Below the pieces are notes generated by a model. That model searched no databases, was not told the DNA's origin, and saw only the letters and a program-made list of their open reading frames with translations. Positions 56,961 to 64,000 of a DNA stretch of 64,000 nt are shown here, one piece after another. Source of the stretch: Macrosoma leucophasiata (taxonomy: Eukaryota; Arthropoda; Insecta; Lepidoptera; Hedylidae). The DNA lies in assembly GCA_036365455.1 (NCBI GenBank), contig JAWQUS010000010.1, positions 21,872,501 to 21,936,500 of the forward strand. The letters are read 5' to 3'. The stretch's first letter is position 1, and each line of letters opens with the position of its first letter. The position numbers and the translations under genes are program-made.

Positions 56961-57892
56961 TGCCCCCAGAGGGTGAAGTTGATGGATGTGGGAGTGCGTA
57001 TGGGTGACTTAGTGGTGAACTGTCTGCTTTACGCAGATGATGCGGTAATTGTTAGCTCTACACCATCTGGGCTACAAGCACTAGTCACAGTCATGAAAGA
57101 GGATTGTATGGAGAAAGGCTTACAATTGAATGTGGATAAAACTAAAGTATTAGTATTTGAAAGAGATGAACAGAGAACAAATGCAAGGGTAGATAGAGCA
57201 GTAGCAAGTAGTAGATGATGCAGTGTTAGAACAGGTGGATGAAATTGTATATCTTGGATGTGCTTTTAGCAAGGATGGTAGGTACACCACTGACATAGAA
57301 AAAAGAGTGCTTGCTGGGAATTGCGTGAATGGAGCGTTGGGTAAGCTGCTAGAATCTAATAGAAATCTCAGCCAGCGGGCTCGACTAGCCGTACATAATG
57401 CTGTACTTACTCCAACGCTTTTATATGGAAGCGAGAGCTGGGTATGCAGGAAAGAGCATGAAAGAAAGTTTAACGCGGTCGAGATGAGATCTTTGCGCAA
57501 GATCTGCGGTGTATCACTCACCGATCGCGTTCGTAATGAAGATGTAAGAAAGAGACTTTGTGTGAATGATAGTATCGGTGTAAAAATGAAAAAAGGCATG
57601 CTCCGATGGTTCGGGCATATAGAAAGAATGTCGAATGAGCGAATAACTAAACAGATATACAATGCTAATGTGGATGGTTGCAGAGGCCCTGGAAGACCAA
57701 GACTGACCTACCATGACCAAATAGGTCGAGTTCTGTCTGATGGTGGCGTCAAAAGTCTTAGGAATCGGCGTGCATGTATGAAGAGAATGATGAAGGTAGA
57801 CGAGGCACGAGAGGTTTGTCAGAACCGGGATATCTGGCGCTCTACACTCTCTGCCTACCCCGTTAGGGACCTGGCGTGAAGATACATACATA
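56961..57892 (+). mobile_element. RTE1 non-LTR retrotransposon, 5'-truncated
   Basis: Flanked by the 13-bp direct repeat CAAAGAATGAGAA at 56948-56960 and 57893-57905. 932 bp, ending in the tail hairpin, GGCGTGAAG and ATACATACATA. Confidence 0.92.
56973..57879 (+). pseudogene. RTE1 reverse transcriptase, frameshifted
   Basis: The first frame holds CLLYADDAVIVSS and the NVDKTKVLVFERDE block. A 16-bp insertion (GATAGAGCAGTAGCAA, about 57189-57204) then shifts the frame. The second frame (57223-57879) runs cleanly to the C-terminus with YLGCAFSKDGRYTTDIE, LTPTLLYGSESW, LRWFGHIERM, GPGRPRLTYHDQI and SAYPVRDLA. A 3-bp difference near 57358 keeps the frame. This is the best source for the family's C-terminal half. 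Confidence 0.88.
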
Positions 57893-58081
57893 CAAAGAAT
57901 GAGAAGATTTCCTTTTTTTTGTTCATCCGCCACCCATGTTAGCTACGTCACTGGTAGAGATCTAAATGAACTCGATACTAGATGGTGTTGATAAACACCA
58001 TTGAGTTTACAGTTTTGCTAGCCCAGAGGCTAAGGGAACTACGGGGCAACTCAGGTTTATTTTCCGAAACTAATCCCTTTT

Positions 58082-58665
58082 TAGGGTTCCGTAGTAAACA
58101 AGGAACCCTTATAGTTTCGCCATGTCCGTCTGTCTGTCTGTCCGTCCGCGTTTTAGCGCAAAAACTATTGGTACTGGAGACTTGAAATTTGGTACAAGCA
58201 TACATCTTAATCACGCCAACAAAGTGGTAGAATAAAAACATTAAAAAAATATTTAGGGTAACCTCGCCTACATGTAACGCGCGGATAATTTTTTTCATTT
58301 TCGATTTCCATATAATGTGGGGTATCGTTGGATAGGTCTTTCAATATTAGGGGTGTGCAAACATCATTTTTTGATTTAGTTAACGACTCGTGACTTAAAA
58401 AAAATTAAAGTGCAAATTTTCGTTAGAGTCTAGTGTCCCCTCCCCCCCTAACAACTAAACGGTTGTTGTTAGCAATTCAAACGTTACGGCAGTAGTAGCT
58501 ATATATAATAAAATTAAAAGGAAAACTATCACATTTATGTTGGAATTACAAGTTTGCGAGTAATAGTCGACCAAATGTATTTCACTCGAAAATTTCGAAC
58601 AACTCGTTAGAAAATATTTATTAATTTTTTCATTACTTTTCTGGCCCGACACGCACTTGACCGGT
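58082..58665 (+). repeat. Dispersed lepidopteran repeat (GGGTTCCG to CTTGACCGG type)
   Basis: TAGGGTTCCGTAGTAAACAA, a (TCTG)n run, GACTTGAAATTTGGTACAAG, AATCACGCCAACAAAGTGG, a poly-C patch, and CGACACGCACTTGACCGG at the end. Second copy of the 23365-23962 family. ORFs at 57978-58298 and 57982-58185 are read-throughs. Confidence 0.75.
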
Positions 58666-58666
58666 T

Positions 58667-58745
58667 TTTTTATCTAAAGAAGGTATCATACAAGCATGCA
58701 GCTCACATGGATGTTAAATGATGACTGCCTATAGACGCAGATGCA
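58667..58745 (-). mobile_element. RA 3' fragment
   Basis: TTTTTTTATCTAAAGAAGGT, then CAAGCATGCAGCTCACATGG and ATGACTGCCTATAGACGCAG. Confidence 0.7.
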
Positions 58746-59076
58746 GATAATATTAAATGACATCTAAATTAAGTAGGGCTTTTTGCTTAAAGCAAAATCC
58801 TCAATTATAATTTGAGTTTGAATCATAACTTCAATAGTTGAGAGTTGTTTTGGGTAAGGAGCCCCTGAATGTTATTAAAGCAAGCTGATTTGATGGAACA
58901 ATAGTTGCTCTCGAAACTCATCTTTAATGAGTTTCAAGTTCCCGAATTAATTTATTAGACAACAAAAATTTCTTGAGCTATATTGAGACTTTGGTATGTA
59001 ATTAAAGCAAGAACAACTCTCAGAATAGTGAATCCCACCAAAAACATTTTCATGTAAAAATGTTGCCAAGACGAGT
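58746..59076. other. Unannotated DNA
   Basis: Several small inverted words (TTTTTGCTTAAAGCAAAA; GAGTTTC pairs) but nothing identified. Confidence 0.4.
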
Positions 59077-59089
59077 CTAGTTTGCTTAT

Positions 59090-59365
59090 ATGTTTTATAT
59101 TATTTCGCATTAACACATGCTTGTGAAATATATTTCACAAGCATGTGTTAATGCGAAATAATATAAAACAATTATTAAGGGTAAAAGCGACTTCTTTACG
59201 ATATTCAATAAACTGCAAAGTCTATTATACACTTGCCTAACTAGCATAGTTGGCAATAGATGGCGCTGCTGCTACCATAAAGCAATGCAATAAATGTGAA
59301 GGAAAGATTTGACAAATCGGGCAGGACTTCAGTAGCTCAATTGGAAGAGCGGCTGGACTAGATTC
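59090..59365 (+). mobile_element. Rearranged SINE3 derivative flanked by 13-bp TSD
   Basis: 276 bp between CTAGTTTGCTTAT at 59077-59089 and the same word at 59366-59378. From left to right: an 80-bp palindrome built from the SINE3 tail, 136 bp of unknown sequence (59171-59306, with GTTGGCAATAGATGGCGCTG), then the SINE3 head (ACAAATCGGGCAGGACTTCA, GTAGCTCAATTGGAAGAGCG) cut just after CTGGACTAGATTC. The head is in sense and the tail is present in both orientations, so this is not a simple truncated copy. Confidence 0.75.
59091..59170. repeat. Perfect 80-bp palindrome
   Basis: The left arm 59091-59130 (TGTTTTATATTATTTCGCAT and on) is the exact reverse complement of 59131-59170, with no spacer. 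The centre is GTGAAATA|TATTTCAC. The arm is the SINE3 tail, and it contains the empty target sequence of the jockey/I-like insertion at 40109. Confidence 0.97.
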
Positions 59366-59379
59366 CTAGTTTGCTTATC

Positions 59380-59920
59380 CTATGAAAAAGTTATCAGATA
59401 TCGTATAAAGCCAAGCTCCGAAGACTACATGCTCTTAACCTACATATATGCGACGTAACTTTACTAGACCTAACTTCACATACTCTACATTCTAGTTAAA
59501 ACGTGTGGCTTGGCCGTTTTGCTACCGTCTCTTAGATTTCATAGGCAATCGTTATATTATTTCTAGAGCAACGAAACGGCCAAGATACGAGGGTTATGAG
59601 GGTTCAAAAATACGACGAAACGTTTCGAAAAAAGGTAGGTAGTGCCCTTGCGCTTCGCTTGGCTCGTCTTGGCGGGGGCACTACCGTACCCCCAGATTTT
59701 AAACTCGAATTTCATGAGTCGTGAAAACAAACCAATAATTCAATGTCTCACTAAGAGCTCTGTTTTAGACATTACAAAGTTTTCAACGTACAGACTAATG
59801 TCAACGCCCATCATAAATCTTTAACCGAACAACGGTGTATTGTTTTGGAAATATTCGTTTATTTACATAACAGTCACCACAGAAAAACCCATTCGCAAAA
59901 TCTAGGCTAACGTTTTACAT
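59380..59920. other. Unannotated DNA with inverted motifs
   Basis: CTTGGCCGTTTTGCT (59500s) is matched by AGCAACGAAACGGCCAAG (59567-59584). GTAGTGCCCTTGCGC and GGGGGCACTACCGTAC at 59638-59692 form a potential hairpin. The ORF at 59642-59824 has no family features. Confidence 0.45.
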
Positions 59921-59924
59921 CGGT

Positions 59925-61385
59925 GACTGATCAAACATTATGACGTCTCAAGGTAGGAGTCTCCGTCGCTATTTAGGCCTGTGTTTATGATAGGTTAGGA
60001 TCCCACTGCAGACTCATTTCGTTCATCCAGGTATGCTGCAAACCTTATTTATATGAATATTTATAATCTAGAGAATATAATAATATATCCACTAGGTTGT
60101 TTATCAAAATTTGGTTGCAAGTATTTTTTTACTTGTTTTTTCAATAAAATACCTATTGTCTACTTCAGGGAAATATGCATAAAGACTGAAAAATCACCGC
60201 TGCCGTTGCGCACTTTGCCGCCCCTAACTATTTTCGTTTCGCCCCGATAACTTTTTACGTCTATAACGTATTTATATATCAAATTAAAGCTATTTTTTTC
60301 TCATTAATATGATATACGGAAGCCAAATTAAATCGGCCACAAATAAGAGTTGTTGGCTGATAAGTATAAAAAATAATAATAATAACGTGCGGCCAATTTT
60401 TTTATATATTCTCTAGATTATAAATATGCAAAATTAGGTTTGCGGCATATCTGGATGACACAGAATGATTCTGCAGTGGGATTCTAACCTATGACAAACT
60501 AAACTCATTTCAGAGTTATTAATCACACGCAGCTATGTGAAGTGTAAAGTTTCAACGCGTACGACAATTTGTATAGTGGAAAAGATTTAGGTCGGTGTTA
60601 TGATTCATAAAGAATTCAGCATACATTTCTGAAAGACAGCTATCATAAAGCTACTCCTTTACGAATCTTCGTATTTTTATTATTTTTCTTACCCTGAAGA
60701 GACTCGTATATCAAACTAGGCTCTGAGTTATAGTCATTAAAGCATAGCAGGCAGACAGACAGAATTACTTACACATGTATAATATTGGTTGGTAGGTATT
60801 TGACTTTGTAGTATAGAATTCATTATTTCGCTTCATAACGACTACCGTAATCACGAAAAAAGATTATCGTGAAATGTAGTTAAAATCCGTCTCTGTGATC
60901 AAACAATTGAACATCTCAAGGTAAGCTGATACTATTTAGGCATCCTTATAACAAAGTAAACTCATCGTTTCAGAGTTATTCATCACGCGCCGTAATGTAA
61001 AGTGTAAAGTTTCAGCGCTAATAACAATTTGTATCGTGGAAAAGATTTAGGTCGGTGTAGAATTTAGCTTGTATTACTATATTTGTGAACAAAAATAGCT
61101 ATTGTAACCAAAAACTACACCAAATCCTATTACTGTTTTTACTGCAGATGAGTTATCACTGGTTCGCACCACAAAATAACTTGATATGTCTCTTTTAATG
61201 TACCTAATTATTTCAAAAAATACATTTGTAAAATGTATGCTGCGTCGGTCATTGTGTCAAACATTTTGACATTTGAAGGTAGAAGTCGTCGCTGTTTAGA
61301 GCTGTTTAGGCATGTTTAAGGCTGCTCATCTCATTTCAGACTAATTCAGAGTTATTTATCACACGCAGTAAAGAGCGAATTTAGA
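59925..61385. repeat. Diverged tandem repeat, about three units
   Basis: Block A (GTGxxTGATCAAACATTxTGAC, TCAAGGTAGxAGTC, GCTATTTAGGC) occurs at about 59922-59985, 60890-60945 and 61250-61315. Block B (ACTCATTTCAGAGTTATTxA, TCACACGCAG, then GTAAAGTTTCAxCGC and GGAAAAGATTTAGGTCGGTG) occurs at about 60503-60600, 60960-61060 and, shortened, 61325-61375. The first unit is split between A and B by a MITE. Purpose unknown. Confidence 0.7.
59985..60500. mobile_element. MITE with about 95-bp inverted repeats
   Basis: The left arm ATAGGTTAGGATCCCACTGC, then AGACTCATTT, CATCCAGGTATGCTGCAAAC and TTATAATCTAGAGAATATA, is matched by the right arm TATATTCTCTAGATTATAAA, AGGTTTGCGGCATATCTGGA, TGATTCTGCAGTGGGATTCT, AACCTAT. 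The 300-bp interior has no recognisable gene (GCCGCCCCTAACTATTTTCG is notable). TSD not clear; possibly short. Confidence 0.8.
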
Positions 61386-61522
61386 GGAGGTGTTCCACGA
61401 TGGGCCCGTACCTTGAACACTATATCAAAAGATAGAGAAAAATACTAAGTAGTACTATACAAAGAATAATTTGAATCGTTGATTTTTGATCTGAAATACT
61501 TATATTATGTAATTGTTGTATT
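61386..61522. other. Unannotated DNA
   Basis: Nothing recognisable. Confidence 0.35.
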
Positions 61523-61646
61523 TTTTATGTTATGGAAGTGGCAAACAAGCATGCAGTTCACATTGATGTTAAGTGACTGCAGCCTATAGACACTTACAGA
61601 AAGAGGTCAAAATGCAGATGCGTTACCACTTCTGAGGCCTAAGGTC

Positions 61647-62535
61647 ACAGTATAAGTACATACAGTAGTTTATCGCCTTTGAAGTTTTGCGATATGCCGC
61701 CTTCACCCATCAAAACGCAAAATCATTAAGGTTGTCACGTTTTTGGTTTTTATTTACGTTGTTTGTAACGCGTCAGTTTACGTTGAACATATATAAAAAT
61801 CCTAAAAACATCACGCCTGTAATCCCCTAAGGGGTAGGGAGAGGTAAATCGGATTCATGCATACATCCTAGATTCGCCGATCACGTTTTGGCCCATGTAA
61901 CAAGCGGCAAGCCTGTTGACATCTCCGGGCACTTTACCGAACTTTGAGGTACTGGGAAGCCTCCAGAAAATGGAAAAATCTATCAAACTATAAATATCTC
62001 AACCTATCAACAATTTACCAGTCTATCATCAATCTACCAGTATTCCAGTTGGGCGGTCTATCGGTACGCCAGAATTCTAACAATTATAATGTACCGATCC
62101 TAATATTCATCCATACCTTTTTAACTCCGTCCAATATAACCCGAATATGAAATACATATAAACAAACAAAAAAAAAATATTTAGAATTTTCTTTAAAGAT
62201 TTTTTCGTTTTAAGTGAAGTAGGTACGTACATAAAGTGTAAAATATAACAGACAATAATAATAAACGAAAATTAGAATAAAATATTAACAGTAAAGTTGA
62301 CATCAAATTTTTCAATATCCAAAATTATTATTATATTATTCCAAAAACTTAGTAAAAGAAATTTTAAATCTCGCACCCCTTATCGCTAAGTCCCAAGTAG
62401 ATGACAGTTTTTGTATGGGCTACTTGGTACCGCCCCCTCCCTCCCGCGCGTCGCACACCGCGCACGATTGCTCTGACATTACACGTTCGTTGGATGACTG
62501 TAGGTAATTAACACGTTCGTTTTCTTTAGACTGTG
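61647..62535. mobile_element. 889-bp DNA-transposon-like insertion
   Basis: Begins CACAGTATAA and ends TTAGACTGTG (reverse CACAGTCTAA), a 10-bp inverted repeat with one mismatch. CTAAGGT is duplicated at 61640-61646 and 62536-62542, while uninterrupted RA copies have it once. The 7-bp TSD could be a mutated 8-bp TSD. No transposase is seen; a SINE1 body lies inside (61808-61990). Superfamily unresolved. Confidence 0.75.
61808..61990 (-). mobile_element. SINE1, 5'-truncated, nested
   Basis: ATCACGCCTGTAATCCCCTA, AGGGGTAGG, GTTGACATCTCCGGGCAC and CCAGAAAATGGAAAAATC: SINE1 in reverse, without a head. It lies within the 889-bp insertion, which itself lies in RA. Confidence 0.8.
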
Positions 62536-62740
62536 CTAAGGTGTTATGCCTCTAGTGCCGGCAATAACAGGGCCGTACATTACCACCTGACCGGAACACG
62601 ATAGTGCTGAACACTACCATTTATCGGCAAGTATATTAGGTTATGCGGTAGTGCCTATGCCCGCGAGCTCCGTCACTGGAGCTCTACCACCAATAAAAAC
62701 TTTTGACAGTGTATTTAAATTCATAATAATTTTCCCTCAG

Positions 62741-62819
62741 GATCGAGACAGCAATCTCTCTGTGCCAGCCCGATGGGAAGACAGGAATCTGCGGAACTAC
62801 CTCAACAAACATACTATTG
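62741..62819 (+). CDS. Exon of a C-type-lectin-like host gene
   Basis: Preceded by a good acceptor (TTTTCCCTCAG|GATCG) and followed by a donor (ATTG|GTCAGTAA). It starts in phase 0, reads DRDSNLSVPARWEDRNLRNY then LNKHTI, and leaves one base (G) for the next exon. The 79-bp exon joins in frame with 63523-63691, giving a continuous reading through WIGG. This is the stretch of a C-type lectin fold that precedes the conserved WIGG motif. The upstream exon was not found; the region to the left is filled with repeats. Not recognisable as an ORF because it is short and spliced. Confidence 0.7.
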
Positions 62820-62844
62820 GTCAGTAAAACGTATTACACATTCG

Positions 62845-63060
62845 TTTTTGCCTGCGACTTCGCCCGCGTGTACATACGTTTAATCATTGCAAATTGTAAC
62901 CTATATGTTATTCCAATGTATAACCTATATTACTGCAAAGTTTCATCCAAATTCGTTGAGTAGTCTTTTCGTGAAAGAGTAACAAACATCCATCCATCCC
63001 TACTCACAAACATCCATCCATCCATACTCGCATTTATAATATTAGGTAGTAGGATTATTT
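62845..63060 (-). mobile_element. Helitron-like repeat in the lectin-gene intron
   Basis: On the minus strand it starts TCCTACTACCTAATATTATAAATGCGAG-like sequence (63052 leftwards), then CATCCATC runs, CGAATTTGGATGAAACTTTG, and a GCGGGCGAAGTCGCAGGC end. This is a very common lepidopteran non-autonomous family whose TC start fits a Helitron. Confidence 0.6.
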
Positions 63061-63111
63061 ATGGTGTTTAGCGCTATCGTATTATGGTATATCTGCTAAA
63101 ACTAAGCTAGA

Positions 63112-63250
63112 GGCGTAGACAGAGGTAAATGCATGCTTTCAAACATACATACAAACACCCACGATTAAAAGAGGTAAAGAGGATAACACAGGTGGCGAGT
63201 AAAAGAGGTGTTGACATCTCCGAGCATATTACCAAACTCTCAAGTACTAA
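63112..63250 (-). mobile_element. SINE1 fragment, diverged
   Basis: AGACAGAGGTAAATGCATGC, AAACACCCACGATT, GTTGACATCTCCGAGCATAT in SINE1 order, reversed. The head is absent and the 3' hairpin is lost. Confidence 0.6.
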
Positions 63251-63308
63251 TTTTGTAGAAAATAGTATATATTTGGTAGAACAGAGATAAAGGATTTTAG
63301 ACTGTTAT

Positions 63309-63400
63309 TTAAAAGAAGCACGGGAGGTATGTCAGGACCGGGATATCAAGCGCTCCACACTCTGCCAACCCCGTAAGGGACCTGGCGTGAAGATACATAC
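63309..63400 (+). mobile_element. RTE1 3' end scrap
   Basis: AGAAGCACGGGAGGTATGTC, AGGACCGGGATATCAAGCGC, GCCAACCCCGTAAGGGACCT, GGCGTGAAGATACATAC. Only the last codons and tail. Confidence 0.8.
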
Positions 63401-63407
63401 GCCGTCT

Positions 63408-63478
63408 TCTCTGATAGCCCCCAGGAATCAAACCCAGGACATCAGCGTAGTATTAGTGTCTTGCTACCACTTACTGAG
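63408..63478 (-). mobile_element. SINE1 head scrap
   Basis: On the minus strand: AGTAAGTGGTAGCAAGACAC, ACGCTGATGTCCTGGGTTTG, ATTCCTGGGGGCTATCAG. A-box and B-box remnants as in 4862-4940. It lies close to the RTE1 tail scrap but in the opposite orientation. Confidence 0.6.
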
Positions 63479-63522
63479 ACTTTTTTCATATTCTTTGCAA
63501 ACGTTGTGATGTAAATTTACAG

Positions 63523-63691
63523 AGAAGGCGAGTCGTTGGATCGGCGGGATATACGACTACGGCGCGCGCGCATGGAAGTGGGGTGGCGAACTACGAGACA
63601 TGCACTACCAGTCCTTTTCTAAGATGAAAAAACTCTCACCTGAAGAACTACAGTGGCATTGCATTGCTATGACTCCAGAATTACTCTACAG
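63523..63691 (+). CDS. Exon of a C-type-lectin-like host gene, WIGG core
   Basis: Acceptor GTAAATTTACAG|AGAAGG and donor CTACAG|GTAAAT. Combined with the G from the previous exon it reads EKASRWIGGIYDYGARAWKW, GGELRDMHYQSFSKMKKLSP, EELQWHCIAMTPELLYR. The WIGG followed by W-x-WG and a later cysteine before the expected W is the C-type lectin core pattern. The Ca-binding EPN/QPD motif is not seen here, so carbohydrate binding is not implied. The exon ends in phase 2, so the domain must finish in an exon beyond the window. GC content and codon use differ sharply from the AT-rich surroundings. Specific gene not identified. Confidence 0.8.
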
Positions 63692-63879
63692 GTAAATTTT
63701 TATGTATGGATCCTAAAACAAACAACATTTCCCATCTGCATGCTAGTTACATAAGGTTCTTTAAACAAAGGCTTAAGGTCGTTCCTGAGGCAAAGAAACT
63801 CGCCGAAATATTTGCAATGAAAGATCATGGTGACGACCAAACTGTTTACAGACCTTGTAATTTCCAACCCAAATAATTT
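63692..63879. other. Intronic DNA
   Basis: Follows the donor at 63692. No further exon is seen before the window ends. Confidence 0.4.
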
Positions 63880-64000
63880 TTGGCCCTGTTATTTTCGGCA
63901 CAGAGGCATAACACCTTAGGCCTCAGGAGCGGTAACGCATCTGCATTTTGAACTTGGTGTTTGTGTGGATAAGCTGCAGTCATCACTTAATATCAATGTG
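63880..64000 (+). mobile_element. RA retroposon, cut by the window end
   Basis: TTTGGCCCTGTTATTTTCGG, CACAGAGGCATAACACCTTA, GGCCTCAGGAGCGGTAACGC to CACTTAATATCAATGTG. The 5' third is missing, and the A-tail should lie just past the window. Confidence 0.85.

Larger units (their letters stand above)
61524..62694 (-). mobile_element. RA retroposon split by an 889-bp insertion
   Basis: The 3' half is at 61524-61646 (TTTTTTATGTTATGGAAGTG to GAGGCCTAAGGT). The 5' half resumes at 62536 (CTAAGGTGTTATGCCTC) and runs to CTACCACCA at 62694. Together they make a full-length RA. Confidence 0.92.

Overview
The window looks like AT-rich intergenic and intronic DNA from a lepidopteran (moth or butterfly) nuclear genome. 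There is no operon structure, and most ORFs are chance or transposon-derived. Almost everything recognisable is a transposable element or its debris, and many dispersed repeats here are of kinds I know from moth and butterfly genomes. The only evidence for a host gene is two spliced plus-strand exons at the right edge (62741-62819 and 63523-63691). They join in frame and encode part of a C-type-lectin-like domain; the gene continues beyond the window.

The elements fall into families. RA is an A-tailed retroposon of about 280 bp with more than 20 copies and relics, many cut at their 5' end. SINE1, SINE2 and SINE3 are tRNA-derived. RTE1 is a non-LTR retrotransposon with three 5'-truncated RT copies (9245-10304, 49294-50241, 56961-57892), each flanked by an 11-13 bp target-site duplication (TSD), plus 3' scraps. 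RTE2 is a decayed endonuclease/RT element (15495-18205, minus). A jockey/I-like element with RT and RNase H (40109-42683) has one long intact frame. There is also a hAT relic (27370-29564), several small inverted-repeat elements (MITEs) and Helitron-like ends.

Layout. 1-9 kb: a 190-bp tandem repeat, RA and SINE fragments, and long blank stretches. 9-18 kb: RTE1 and RTE2. 18-35 kb: RA, dispersed repeats, the hAT relic and SINEs, including an RA inserted into a MITE. 35-37 kb: a 185-bp tandem array split by an RA. 38-43 kb: a three-level nest, with a long-TIR DNA transposon holding SINE3, which holds the jockey/I-like element. 43-58 kb: a full-length SINE1 with a perfect 14-bp TSD, two RTE1 copies, and piggyBac-like and hAT-like MITEs. 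59-62.7 kb: a SINE3 derivative with an 80-bp perfect palindrome, a diverged tandem repeat split by a MITE, and an RA split by an 889-bp element. 62.7-64 kb: the lectin-like exons, with an intron full of element scraps.

The main relationship seen is that SINE1 and RTE1 end in a similar 3' tail (a small C/G hairpin followed by GGCGTGAAG), which suggests that SINE1 is mobilised by RTE1-type reverse transcriptase. Element names such as RA, SINE1 and RTE1 are local labels. Family assignments come from motifs and remembered family features, not from database searches.
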